In this document: in pieces, positions 1 through 11,217 of the stretch
Layout of the letters: each line of letters starts with the position of its first letter
Numbering within the stretch: position 1 is the stretch's first letter
Source: Coriaria nepalensis
Lineage: Eukaryota; Streptophyta; Magnoliopsida; Cucurbitales; Coriariaceae
Assembly (NCBI GenBank): GCA_027186245.1
Contig: CP114498.1
Coordinates: 8,239,001 to 8,303,000 of the forward strand
Direction of reading: 5' to 3'
DNA length: 64,000 nt
Position numbers and translations under genes: made by a program
Notes under the pieces: model-generated
What the model was told of the DNA's origin: nothing
Database searches by the model: none
Seen by the model: only the letters and a program-made list of their open reading frames with translations

Positions 1-41
1 AGTTTTGGTGGGCGTTGGCAGAGAGAAGAAGAAGCACAAGA

Positions 42-373
42 ATGAGCAACAAACACTTATGCACCAAAACAAGGTCGCCTGGAAACCTAAAGCCGGCATC
101 AAAATCAACAAAACGGTATCGCCCGATAAGAATTATTGTTGGTTATATGTAATCCACCTAGAAGAAGAGAAAAAAATAATAATAATAATGAAGGTTCACT
201 AAACTTTTTGTTTTTTTTGTTTTTTTGGGGTGGGAAAATTGAATACAGAAAGTTGGGGGGGGAAGTTCAGGCCATTATTTGAGATAACATGGGTCTGTTT
301 TCGATGTAGAGAACAGATTGATTGGATATGCCTTTATGGAAAATACAAGCAACTCATTTAACCAGCTAAATGG
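42..373 (+). pseudogene. DUF2039 / C9orf85-type zinc-finger gene, broken 5' part
   Basis: A small family of Cys-rich, probably RNA- or nucleolus-associated proteins of unknown function. The family's N-terminal block (HQNKVAWKPKAGIKIN) is readable at about 76-117. However, the plausible start ATG at 42 is in another frame, so there is a frameshift within the first ten codons. A second block at 263-373 reads FRPLFEIT.VCFRCREQID and then YGKYKQLI, followed by TAA at 359-361 where the family has Glu (PAK follows). Gly and basic family residues in this block are changed to Trp and Ile. The following CxxC/CxxC zinc-finger exon is not found. Identification rests on my memory of the family. The pseudogene call is well supported by the stop and the frame change. 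Confidence 0.75.
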
Positions 374-467
374 TTTGTTCGTATCTATCTTTCTCTGAAT
401 TTTTTGTGTTTCAATGGGTATTGATTTGGATTATCTGATTGAAAATTATGTGTTAAACTCAGCCAAC
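374..467. other. residual intron sequence before the LTR element
   Basis: AT-rich non-coding sequence between the last readable block of the DUF2039 remnant and the start of the left LTR. No other signal is seen. Confidence 0.4.
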
Positions 468-1694
468 GATTTTTGCTAAGTGTACGAAATCGACAAGTAA
501 TAAAATATATATAAATTTAGATATCAAATCTTAGAGATTTTTTTTTTAATTATTAAGTATCAAAATAAATTATTCTTACTATTATTTAACTACCCACATT
601 AGATGTGACGAGAAAAATTAAATCTAACAATTAAAATTTAAATTAAAACAACAACAATATTTGAAAAGGAAATGGTTGTAATCAATTTAGGGCATAGACA
701 ATTAATTAATTCATATGTTTTGACAATTTCAATATTCATTTGTTAAGTTTTTACTAAAAATTAAATTTTTTTTAATATTTCAATATTTTCTCCGGAATAA
801 TTATTAAATTAATCTTTAATTATCAATTCAATGTATTTTTATATTGAATTTAGGTACTCATAATTTATTGAGTCTTAGAATTTAATTATGTCTAATAAAT
901 TATGTTTAGTATCTCTAGTATTCATTTAACCTACAGAATGATTATTTAACTCTAACTAGATTTCATCTCTTGATCTCAACTTAGTCTGTTAAAATTATCA
1001 AACTCTCGGTATCAAAAGAATTAAAAGCAATAAGCACAATAATCATTCTTAATAAAAATATGTTTGACAAAATCTAGCAAGAATCAATCAAAACATAGTT
1101 GTCAATGGTGCTACATCTTAGCCCTAGGAAGTAAGTTTAGTTCATGATGAAAGAGAATAAACATATAAATATAATCATGAACATTGTCAAGAATAGAGAA
1201 AAAAGAAGGAAAAAATTGATTCGCAATTGAGTCTTGATCTTCTTTACCAAGCTCTACTTTCTTCTTCCTCAAAACCCTCATCCAAAAGTCCACAAAAATG
1301 TCCCTTGAAACCCTATTTCAAAAGCAATTTGCATTCTGGGACAAAAAAAAGTGTGTTTTGGTGACATGGAAAAATTTCCAAAATCTTTTTTTCCGACATA
1401 GCGCCGCATCGCAATATTATATATTTTGTCCCTTGACGCCTTTCTTCATTTTTCAGCGCCTAAGTGCCCTATTTGAAGTCATTTTTGGCTTCTATGGTCT
1501 ACTTTTGAACCTCCAAAGTGTCGGCTTGTTGCTCATTATTCTAATCAATCTCTAATTGCTTTAAATTTAACTCATTTCACTACTTTTCTTATCCTACTAT
1601 AAGGGCATGAAAATAAATATAAATATAACTAATGTATTTCAAGAACTATCAAATCATCGAGATTTAGATGCATTTAAATAATGAGCAAAACTCA
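468..1694 (-). repeat. 3' LTR of the Athila-like element
   Basis: Downstream LTR in element orientation, homologous to 6056-7267. The left edge is blurred: homology is clear from about 480 (gctaagtgtacgaaatcg), so I could not find a convincing target-site duplication. Confidence 0.8.
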
Positions 1695-3700
1695 TTCATC
1701 AAATACCCCAAAACTTAAAACCACTTGCTTATCCTCAGGCAAACAGAACAAAAAACAAACAAAAACAAAATAAAATCTTACCTAGGCCACTTTCGTAGGG
1801 AACACAATGACACTTAGCATGTGGCACAAGCTTTTAAACCCCTAGGTGTCCCTAATGGATGAGTTTTGCCTCATGAGGGCTTACTGGAATGACACTAACA
1901 AACGCTTACTCTTAATTCAGACAAAATGTATCACTATAAAAATCAATGTATATCATAATCACTAGCTCTAAACTAAAATAATGTCAATCTATGAAATGCA
2001 TTATGTGTAATGTGAATAACCATGTTTAGAATATCTTAAATAAAAAGTGACTATACCTCAATGTCATATATAAAATTCGCCTAAACTCTAAACCTTATCA
2101 GATTTCACTCTTCTTTTTCTTTTTACTGAACCTAAGTTTTCGCTCATCAAGCATATATGAATAGAATTTATGTATATGAAGCAAAATATATCGCCGATGA
2201 ATCTTTGTAGAAAAGAACAGAATTTCTAGATTTGATCTCATGAAAGAAATTAAGTACTAAGAACATAGGAAGAACACATTACTTACCTTCACTTCAAAGA
2301 TGGACTTTCCAAAAGATCTGCTTGGTCTTTACTAGGTTATAATATAAGGCTTAGGTAAAGGGTATGAAAGAAATAATAGGAATATCAAGAAACTTTGAGA
2401 TCATATCAAGATAATTATTTAGAATTTTGTAATGACATGGTTAATCCAAACTGGTAATCTCGATGCCTAGACTTCTTGAATTTTGTGCTTTAACTTCTGA
2501 ACTCACTTGAAATAATATATATATATATATATATATATATTTATTATTATTATTATTTTTTTTTTTTTACGAACCAATAACGCATTTAGTATTAATTCAA
2601 ACCTATATACACTTCTTTTGCCTTGGTACACACCACTTTTGAATAAACAAGCTCAACCATAAATTGCAGTTTCTAGTAATTATCTTAACACGATCCCAAA
2701 GTTATAGGGTATGGCTTTAATGTAGTTAATTGGGTAAGGGAATAATGTGATTAATAAAATAAAAGGCTATAGTGTTTGACTTCAAAGGGGCTAAATGGTG
2801 CACACACATGGTTGGGAAAAATAAAGCCTTTTTGAAAGTTAATGCATGCATAGCCTGACATCATATCTAAAAGTCCATGCAACTTAGAAGTAAAAGTAAA
2901 TAACATGGTACCTATTATAAAAAATAGTTTATTAGTACTCAATACAAAACCTAATGAGATCATATTCTATGAATAAAGAAGAAGATTAAAATATAATTGT
3001 AATAAAATCACTCTTACATAATAGCTTAAGGTTGAAATAGCTCACAAAGTAATTTACACTATTCTTCTATGGTTATTCGGGTACAATCCCTTATTCACAA
3101 AAACACCAAAGCATTTATGAGGCATGGTTTTATATTGTGTGAGGCATGCTTTAATCGGTACCCTAAGATTCTTCCCTTCGAAGGTTTTGGCTACGTGCTC
3201 ATCAATTGTATCTATGTTGAAGTATATGTCTGTTATTGAAGGGTATTTCACGGCTTCGAATACATTAAAGACCACTTATTCATCCTTCACTCTAAGGATG
3301 ACTTTTCCTTGTTAGACAACTATGAGAGTTCTTATAGCGGCTAGGAAAGGTCAGCCTAGAATGAGTGAAATATTATGGTCCTCCTCTATATCTATCATAA
3401 TGAAATCTGCAGGGAGAATGAAGTTATCAACTTTATTAAGAACATCCTCAATTCTACCTCTCGGATGCTTGATGGATCTATCAACCATTTAGAGGGATAC
3501 GGCTGTGAGTTTCACTTCCCCCAATTCAAGTTTCATGTAAATCGAAAAAAGCATTAAGTTAATGCTTACTCCTAAATCACATAAAACTTTCAAAATAAAA
3601 ATTTCCAATAGTGCAAGGAATAGTGAAACTTCTTGGATCCTTTAATTTAGGCGGTAATTTCTTTTGAAGTGAAGCATTGTATTCCTCAGTAAATATCACC

Positions 3701-3844
3701 TCTCGTGCTCTCCAAATTTCTGTTTGTGAGTATGAATCTCTTTCAAGAACTTTGCGTACTTCAATATCACCATCTCGTGCTCTCCAAATTTCTGTTTGTG
3801 AGTATGAATCTCTTTCAAGAACTTTGCGTACTTCGGCATTTGCT
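3701..3844 (-). repeat. 72-base tandem duplication inside the gag-protease remnant
   Basis: The stretch TCTCGTGCTCTCCAAATTTC and what follows occurs twice with a period of 72 bases (starts at 3701 and 3773), nearly identical. Because 72 is a multiple of three, the minus-strand reading frame repeats YAKFLKEIHTHKQKFGEHE without a frame change. Confidence 0.85.
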
Positions 3845-4716
3845 CTAGTATATCTACAAAAGGAAGATTAATATGTAAGCTTCTAAATATATCAATAAAT
3901 TTTGAGAACTGCTTATCAAATTTTTGTTTATTCAACCTATTAGGAAATAAATAGGAGAATCAACTTTAGAATCATTAGCAAGTTCATTTGCTTGTGTCTG
4001 TTCTAATTGCTTACCCATCCTCAAATAGACAGCTTGTACTTGCTGCTTGGGATTTTTCTCACTATTACTCGGAAAAGTACTTTGAGTTTGTCCTACTAGC
4101 ATGTTATGAATTTTTCCTACTTGTACTTCAGGGTTTCTTATACTTGTTGCTTAATTTTGGAGTAGAGTCTCATTCTTGTCGAATTTCTTATTTGACTTAT
4201 CATTAAACTTAAACAACACATCCTCTTGATTTGATTTCTTCTCTTAAGTTTGAAACCCAGGAAGTGACTTTTGGACACTATCATTATCACTCGAGGAAAA
4301 ATTCGGATGATTTTGACTTACTGGAGTATAGGTATTCGAGTACGAATTCTCTTATCCTCTTTGAAATTTTTTGACATAATTGACTTGTTCGGGCTGAGCA
4401 AAAGGACTTCCAACTTGACATTCTATACTCGAATGGTTTCCTGCACAAAACTGAAAAATTAGAGAAGAAGAGTTAATGGCATTAACATTTAGAGAACCTA
4501 ATTATTTTTTAATGGTATCTAGTTGAACAGATAAACCGCTTTATGTCCTCCCACGACTTTTTAAGGAAGATTCCTATCTGAAGGTCTCATCTAGTTGTTA
4601 TTGGCCATTAATTCAATCAAATTATAAGCCTCTTCTGGAGTCGTATTATTCATGGCACCCCCACTTGTTGCAACCATAGCTTGAGTATTAGGAAGCAGCC
4701 CGTTATAGAATGTTTG

Positions 4717-5331
4717 TGTTAGAACTGAAGCAGAAGAAAATGTGAAACTCACCTTGCTCACAAGAACAAAAACAGAGAAGGAAGACAGTGAGAGAGAGAG
4801 TCTAGAATAAAACTGAAAAATCTGTTTTTCTATTTCTAGAACAATGTCATTTTTAATACAACCAACATGACCAACGTACAAGACAATAGCAACAACAATA
4901 AATACAAATAAGAACACCCATACATCTAAAGGAAATCTATGCATCAACAAGAATGGCCTAAACCAGAAAAACATGCTGAAAAACAGCAATCTCAACAACT
5001 CTTGCACTAAAGCTTCCATAAGAAGCAAAAGTACCCAAAAACTTCTCCAATGCAATCCAGCTTTCACGTGCACTTCCAACACTTTATAAACATGATAACA
5101 AATTGAAACAAACTGAATTCTTCCCTCCAAAACATGATATTGATGACAGCATAGCAGCAAAACAGCAACCTTGAGCAACCGGCTAGATGAGGGTCTAAAA
5201 CAAGCTACACACCTCTGATTCACTTGATTCCAATTGCTACAAGTCCAAAATGATGCATACTACCTAAAGGTATAGGAGTCAACATCAAAAAATTAACCAA
5301 GGAAAAAGTCAGCAACTTCAACCTTCTAACA
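4717..5331 (-). mobile_element. solo LTR, probably Ty1/copia, nested in gag
   Basis: A 615-base unit begins TGTTAGAA and ends TTCTAACA, an 8-base terminal inverted repeat with canonical TG/CA ends. It is flanked on both sides by the identical 5-base duplication GTTTG (4712-4716 and 5332-5336). Removing it joins the interrupted Gag reading frame (GLPV.IQVQ into TFYNGLLPN). Minus orientation is suggested by a pyrimidine-rich R/U5-like stretch near the 4717 end. No internal region remains, so this is a product of LTR-LTR recombination. Confidence 0.9.
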
Positions 5332-6055
5332 GTTTGCACTTGAATCTAAACAGGCAATCCATGTTGAGGATATTTATGTAAAAGATCCTTATATCTCTCC
5401 CATGCTTTATAAAGTGACTCTATATCATTTTGGAAAAAAATTGTTATATCACTTCTCATCTTAGCGGACTTGGCAAGTGGAAAGTACTTCGAATGAAATC
5501 ATTGAACCAACTCATGTGGTGATTCTTCCAAGTGGTTGTGAAACTAGCTATGATTTAGCTTTATCTCAAAGAGAGAATAGGAAAAACCTAAGCCTAATTG
5601 CATCGTTAGACACCCCTATTGTGCTCAAATGTACCACATTGCTCAAGAAAATTTGAGATGTTTATATTCGGATCATCAGTTGGCAAACCCCCATGCTGCA
5701 TTGAGTGTTGTATCATTTGAATGGTGGCAGGCGAATGCTGGAAGTACATCCTCTAATACTAGGACTTGAGAAGTCCTTAAGTGCTCTTTGAATTTCATTT
5801 TCCTCTTGATTTTCCATTGAAATTGTTTCCTTGCTTTTGGCTCGATCATTTTTCTTGTTAAATGTTCTCTCAATGTCATGATCAAATGCAACAAGATCTA
5901 AGCTTCCAATACTTTGCATTCACTATTCAAGACATGAAAATTAAAAGAAACTACTAAAATAAAAAAATAAAAATAAAAGTATCAAACTAGCAATGAAATA
6001 ACTCTTATTGATATTAGCAATTAAAAAGTAATTTCTAACAACGGTGCCAAAAACT

Positions 6056-7267
6056 TGATATTAGTTTTTGCAAGTTTACGAAATCAGTAAGTAATAAAGT
6101 GTATGTAAATACGAATATCGAACCTTAGCGAATTACTTAATTACTAAGTACCAAAATAAACTATTCCTACTGCTATTTTATTAACCGACAAATGAAAAAA
6201 TTAAATCTAACAATTAAAATCTAAATTAAAGCAACAACAATATTTGAAAGGGAAGGGGTTGTAATCAAGTTAACGAAACCTAAGACATAAATTTCATACT
6301 AAATAACTCTTATACTTTGACAATTTCGACTATCATTTTTTAAATTTTTACTGAAAACTAAATTTCTTAATATTTCAATATTTTCTCTTGAATAATTATT
6401 AAATTAAACTCTTAATTACCAATTCATTATATCTTTATATTGAATTTAGGTACTCGAGATTTATTAAGTTCTAGAATTTAGTTATGTCTCATAGATCACG
6501 TTTAGTATCTCTACTATTCATGCAACTTACGGAATGATTATTTAACCCCTAACTAATTTCATCTCTCAATCTCAACTTAGTACGTTAAAACATCCAACTC
6601 TCGGTACCAAAAGAATTTAAGGCAATAAGCACAATAATCATTCTTAATAAAAGTATGCTTGACAAAATCTAGCAAGAATCAATCAAAATATAGTTGTCAA
6701 TGGTGCTACATCTTAGCCCTAGGAAGTAAGTTTAGCTCATGATGAAAGAGAATAAGCACATAAATACAATCATGAATATTGTCAAGAATAGAGAAAAAAG
6801 AAGGAAAAACTTATTCACAATTGAGTCTTGATCTTCTTTTCCAAGCTTCCCTTTTTTCTTCCTTGAAACCGTCTTCCAAAAGTCCACAAAAACATCTCTT
6901 GAAACCCTATTTATAGCCAATTCGTGTTCTAGCCAAAAAGAGGTCTATTTTGGCAACATGGAAAATATTTTAAAATCGTTTTGCCCGTCGCAGCACCGCA
7001 GCGCTACATATTCTGTGCGGTATCCCTGCTTTTCTTCCAATTATGGTGCTGCTTATGTGGCACCGTGGCGTTATACTTTGAACATCCAAAGTATCGGCTT
7101 GTTGTTCCTTCTTTGAATCAACCTATAATTGCTTCAAATTTAACTCATTTCATCACTTTTTTTATTCTGCAATAATGGCACAAAAATAAATATAAATATA
7201 AGTAAAGAATCTCAAGAACTAATCAATCATCGAGTTTTAGATGCATTTAAACAATGAGAGAAACTCA
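6056..7267 (-). repeat. 5' LTR of the Athila-like element
   Basis: This is the upstream LTR in element orientation. It matches 468-1694 along its length with many substitutions and small indels, for example the shared stretch around TTGACAAAATCTAGCAAGAA. The divergence indicates an old insertion. Ends look like TG...CA on the plus strand (TGATATTAG at 6056, ACTCA at 7267). Confidence 0.85.
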
Positions 7268-7582
7268 CTTTTCAGAAGGGTCGGTTTTTTTGGTTTTTTG
7301 GTGAATAGAAGTATGAGTGGAAGAATAGGGGTCAAATTGATATCATATATATGTATATATTGGTTAGCAAAATGTGTTAATGAGGCTGGATATTCTTGAC
7401 ATTTTTGTAGAGATATATTAGAAGTAGAGGATGAATAAAAGAGCCTTGAAGAGGTATATTTTTAGTTGGCTTTGTGAACTGTGAATTTGTGTCTTGTGAT
7501 GATATATCTTTAATGCTGAAGCTCAATTTTAGGTTTTCATGGAATGATTAATAATATGTTTGATGTTCTTTTTCTTTGGCAG

Positions 7583-7943
7583 GCGATTAAGAATGCTCGA
7601 GAAAGGGACATGAGGACTCTATTACGTGTGGTAAGCTCTCCATATATACATGCATACATGCTTTTGTTGTACATATTTATTTGGGAAATGACAAATTTTT
7701 GCGAGTAAGAGATTATCTGTTATGTAACGTGAATGATGTTGATTTGGGTTGAAAAAGATGAACAAAGGAAGTAGTTCTACTACAACCACGATCGAGAATG
7801 GAAGTAAGGCTAGGGATATATATCCTTCTTCTACGTTAGAGGATTATGATAATTTAAGCCGGAAGAACAAAAATGATGATGATCAAGATGAAAATGAAGA
7901 TGAAGATGATGATGATGATGATGAAGAGAGTATGGGATTCTGA
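7583..7943 (+). pseudogene. DUF2039 / C9orf85-type gene, 3' exons
   Basis: An exon at 7583-7630 follows a good acceptor (TTTGGCAG) and reads AIKNARERDMRTLLRV. It is followed by a GT donor, then a last exon from about 7758 (MNKGSS...) to TGA at 7941-7943. The last exon ends in a strongly acidic tail with long Asp/Glu runs (about 7873-7931) and the terminus EESMGF. The AIKNARER and MNK blocks match the C-terminal helix of plant DUF2039 proteins as I remember them. This is the 3' end of the gene whose damaged 5' end is at 42-373. About 7.2 kb, mostly retroelement, separates them and the central zinc-finger exon is missing. These exons look intact, but the gene as a whole is not. Confidence 0.65.
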
Positions 7944-8454
7944 AATTAGGGTGCATTTGTTGAGGCTACATTTCGCAAAAATATGAATTCAAAGCTCATT
8001 CATTCTTGTTTCTTCCTATTCAAATGTTATCAACAAGTGATTGATTCTACACGGGATTCTCAATGCATTATTATAAAGACTCAAAAATAGTTCAAACTAG
8101 TCTTTGATATGATTTCTATTACAAATTCTATCATCAAGAATACAAGTACCAAAGAGAAAATAATAATGCCAGATGCCAAAATATCTATATTCGGAAGAAA
8201 TCGAAGAATTTCAAGGGGTCCGGTTTTTCGGTTTAGTGTGGAGCTCCATTATTCATTTTGCCAAAAAGAGATGCTCAGAATTATCTAACGAGTTTATCAC
8301 CCGCCCCCCCCCCCCCCCCCCCCGCGCAGCAAATCAGCAACTAATGCAGTTGTATAAGAAAACTGAGGTTCAGTTTCAATTAAAAAGAAGTAACAAGTCT
8401 TCTGCATCGGAAAGCCAATAACCAGAGTTTCGAGCGAGAAGTTGACGACATCTA
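7944..8454. other. convergent 3' regions with a C20 tract
   Basis: Non-coding sequence between the DUF2039 3' end and the stop codon of the minus-strand carrier gene; it should contain both 3' UTRs. It includes an uninterrupted run of 20 cytosines at 8304-8323. No other gene is seen. Confidence 0.5.
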
Positions 8455-10556
8455 TTAATTCGTTGCACACAAGCGTTCTGCATAAAAACGAAACAACAAA
8501 TTACTCAAAAATGAGATCACATCATGATTATAAAAGTGTTGTGCTGAAATTACTTGAAATTCAAATCCTGTTATGGGAAAGATCTAGTTTAGGTACATAC
8601 TTGTATGTAGATGATATATATACAGATGATTAAATAAGTTGTGATAAGAACACATACTCAAATATTCGTAGGTCAATATCATTGAGGTTCCCCATGCTGA
8701 CATGCTGAAAAATCTTGGTCCCAATCCTTTGTAAAATCCTTTCCATCCATCATCTGCAATTAAGCTTCTAACTACTTGCCTGGCAGTGCTCTTCTTTTCG
8801 TGACCAATTACCTATAGCGCAGAGGGTTAGCAATTAAATCAGAACTTTGTTTTTGGAGAGCCATAAATTTGACAAGAAACTGCCCACTGAAATATCAATA
8901 GTATCCAATGACATGGGAAATGTTGGAGGAAGAAACTAGGTTTCACCTGCAAGCGTGTCTTTATGGTGTCTAATGGTGTGGTGATACAGGATGCAGTTGC
9001 ACCAGCGATTATCCCACCAGCAGCTTGAACTAACACTATTTTACCATCACGGGGGTTTGCTTCTTCAGACTTATTCCCATCATCTAAGAGCCTACAAATT
9101 TCCGAACACGCGAAAAGGATTAGATAATATCATAATAGCATATCACACAAAGTCCAATCAATCAGAATCTAAATTTAACTTAACAGGAAAGTTCATGAGT
9201 GAAAATTTACCAATAATAAAGCTCAACAATAAGAAAGTCTTTTAGAGTAATTTTTAGTAAGGAAAATAAAGTATTTCACAACAAATGATGATAATAGAGG
9301 GAAAATTACCATGTCTCACCTCCATATGACCCGTTGACTTGAACCATAACTTGCCCACCATACAGCACTAGATGGTGAATAAGTCATTACGGATAAACCA
9401 AATCCTCTATATAAACCTTTAATGCCATCAGATTTTATGACCTTACGAGCAACATCTAAACCACCACTATATTTTGCATGGCCAGAGTATCCTTGCACCA
9501 TTAACTTTTGGCTGATCTGAAAGGGATTTCTGATTAATTAAATTTTCACCGAATAGAAACAACACTAAAATGCTCAAGAGAAGCATATCATAGAAGTCAA
9601 CATACCACATCAATTGGAACAAAAACAGCTTGAGAAAAAAGTGAAGCTGCCATGCCACCTAATCCATTTGCTATGGCTGCCTGAGTAGGTTCAGAAAATT
9701 TGAACGGCTCAAGCGCCTTGAAGGCTCCCACTTTTGTGGTCTCTAAAGCAGTAAGAAAAATAATCCTGGCAGGAATAGCACCAGTTATTACAGTGCCAAA
9801 TCCTCTGTAGAGACCAGGAATGCCATCATTTTTCAATATGCCTCTAATGACAGAAAATGCATTTTTCTCAGCAGATTCCTTTGTAGCAACCTGTAGCCTT
9901 GTTTTCACAACGGAAACAGGGTACAGAGCAACTGTGACCCCTGTAAACAGACCGGCTCCTACGACATAAAATTTAGTCTTATCAAGCCTGCAGAATAGAG
10001 GTGGAATTTCTGTAAGCACAAAAGGGGTAAAGTTTCAGATTCTATAAGAACACGAAAAAAAAAAATGTTATTCAACATTAATGCATTCACTACCAATTCC
10101 ATTTATCTATATTTTGTATTGACCCAAGAAATCTAATTTCTCCAAGAATATTGGAGTCCTTATAAGAAGCCTAGAAAGCAGTAGTTCGCCAAGTCTACAT
10201 TGTTTATTCAACACTGTGCCTTGATTTTTCCTTCCCTTTTGTTTTTCTTTATACTTTTTCTCAACAACCAAACAGAGGTCAAACCTCATACCTAACAATT
10301 ACCCTCAAATTTAATACAAAAAATATTGACTAAATAAGCGATTCACGAGCAGTGATGATACCCGTATCTGCTCCAAAGCAAAACCTAATGCAAATTCTAC
10401 TTGATTAACACTTCAACATTTACTTTAACTCAAACCAAGATCAAAAGAAAGAAGAAGAAATTAGTCCAAATATCAAAGAGGGAAAATCGATTCTTACTTG
10501 TCCCAATTAATCTCTGTCTGGCCCAACGTGTGAGCTCGCGAGCTAGATTCAGCCAT
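8455..10556 (-). CDS. mitochondrial carrier protein, SLC25A44 type
   Basis: A solute carrier family 25 member expected in the inner mitochondrial membrane. The human SLC25A44 relative moves branched-chain amino acids; the plant substrate is not established. Inferred coding exons (minus strand): 10556-10498, 9987-9606, 9516-9320, 9091-8947, 8811-8658, 8477-8455, all with GT-AG borders. They total 960 bases, or 319 residues plus TAA, a normal carrier length. The three repeats each show the carrier signature: LYPVSVVKTR (Ser replaces the usual acidic residue), FVPIDVISQK and TTPLDTIKTR. The start MAESSSRAH precedes a TEINWDKLDKTKF block typical of the plant subfamily, and the last exon supplies only KRLCATN. 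It resembles Arabidopsis At5g15640 from memory. It lies head-to-tail with the COBL4 pseudogene. No lesion is seen. Confidence 0.93.
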
Positions 10557-11217
10557 GGAAACCGCTCTACGTTCCTCAGATTAGACTGCCGCAATCCGAA
10601 ATTGCAAATCTCAGAACTGAAATCTTTTAACACTTCAAATCTTCTTCCTGAAGCCAATCGAAAAATCCTCTTCAAAATCCGAAACAAAAAGCTCGCATTT
10701 TCATCTTGTTAAGGCCTGATGATTGATTGCTTGGAGCGAAAACTATTTCCAACTGCAAATTGCTTTTTTCATTTTCTTTTCTTTTCTTTTCTTTTCTTTT
10801 CTTTCTTTATGTTTTTTTCTTATTTGCTCTTTTGACGGCGGACTACAATCTTTCCCCCCTTTCCCCTTTCCCCTTTCTTTCTTCTAGGAAATAAATATTC
10901 TATTTTCTTTTTTTTTTTAAATATTTAAATAATATTATATCCACGTAATATATTAAATATTATTTTTTGGATGATTTAAATATTTCCAATAACTTAAATG
11001 ATGTATCATCTAGACCGTTAAAAATACATTATTCTAAATTATTCTAAATGTCAATGTAAAGAGTAATAAGTTTCTAAACATCTTTACATTTGAATCTTCC
11101 ACAAACATTTCGAAACAAAGATTCCGTGTGTTCTTTGTTTAACTATATGCCTTTACTCAGCTTCCAAAAGAGTTACAACAATTTAGAGATTCACCTCTCT
11201 TACAAAAAAAAAAAAAT
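10557..11217. other. carrier promoter region and COBL4 3' flank
   Basis: Contains a pyrimidine-rich microsatellite (CTTTT repeats, about 10765-10806) and a C/T-rich stretch to about 10885, probably in the upstream region of the carrier. AT-rich sequence follows. No gene is seen. Confidence 0.4.

Larger units (their letters stand above)
3054..5920 (-). pseudogene. retroelement gag-protease remnant
   Basis: Minus-strand reading gives Athila/Tat-type Gag fragments: FPLAKSAKMRSDI and YKAWERYKDLL near 5375-5470, then TFYNGLLPNTQAM and TTPEEAYNLIELMANNN at about 4591-4716 after an inserted LTR. Further down come PKYAKFLKEI, KLPPKLKDPRSFTIPCTIG and a retropepsin-like stretch (near 3550-3690), then PADFIMIDIEED and a downstream block at about 3060-3275 (FNVFEAVKYPS). 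Several stops and frameshifts interrupt the reading, so it cannot encode a full polyprotein. The order Gag then protease is normal for Ty3 elements. Reverse transcriptase motifs were looked for between 1700 and 3050 and not seen. Confidence 0.8.
468..7267 (-). mobile_element. degenerate Athila-like (Ty3/gypsy) LTR retrotransposon
   Basis: Two diverged direct repeats of about 1.2 kb (about 468-1694 and 6056-7267) bound an internal region read on the minus strand. Inside the right LTR boundary, the minus strand reads TTTTTGGCACCGTTG at about 6039-6053. This is a degenerate form of the tRNA-Asp type primer-binding site used by Athila elements. Just inside the left LTR (about 1695-1745) the minus strand has a purine-rich stretch ending in TTTTGGGGTATTTGATGA, which fits the polypurine tract. 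Gag and protease remnants are readable. No reverse transcriptase or integrase is visible, so the element is incomplete or non-autonomous. It lies between the two halves of the DUF2039 gene. LTR ends are placed to within about 10 bases. Confidence 0.85.

Noticed and set aside
2515..2575. TA and TTA/T repeats as a regulatory or CRISPR-like array
   Set aside because: Simple microsatellite without spacers, inside a retroelement.
4591..5223. Minus-strand open frame of 210 codons rich in Leu/Phe/Val, membrane-protein-like
   Set aside because: It lies almost wholly inside the solo LTR and runs out into gag (EEAYNLIELM). The hydrophobic look comes from pyrimidine-rich LTR DNA.
8886..8946. Continuation of the carrier exon past 8947 as an open frame
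   Set aside because: The GCAG|GTGAAA donor plus the family sequence KTRLQVIGHE across the next exon show that this is intron.
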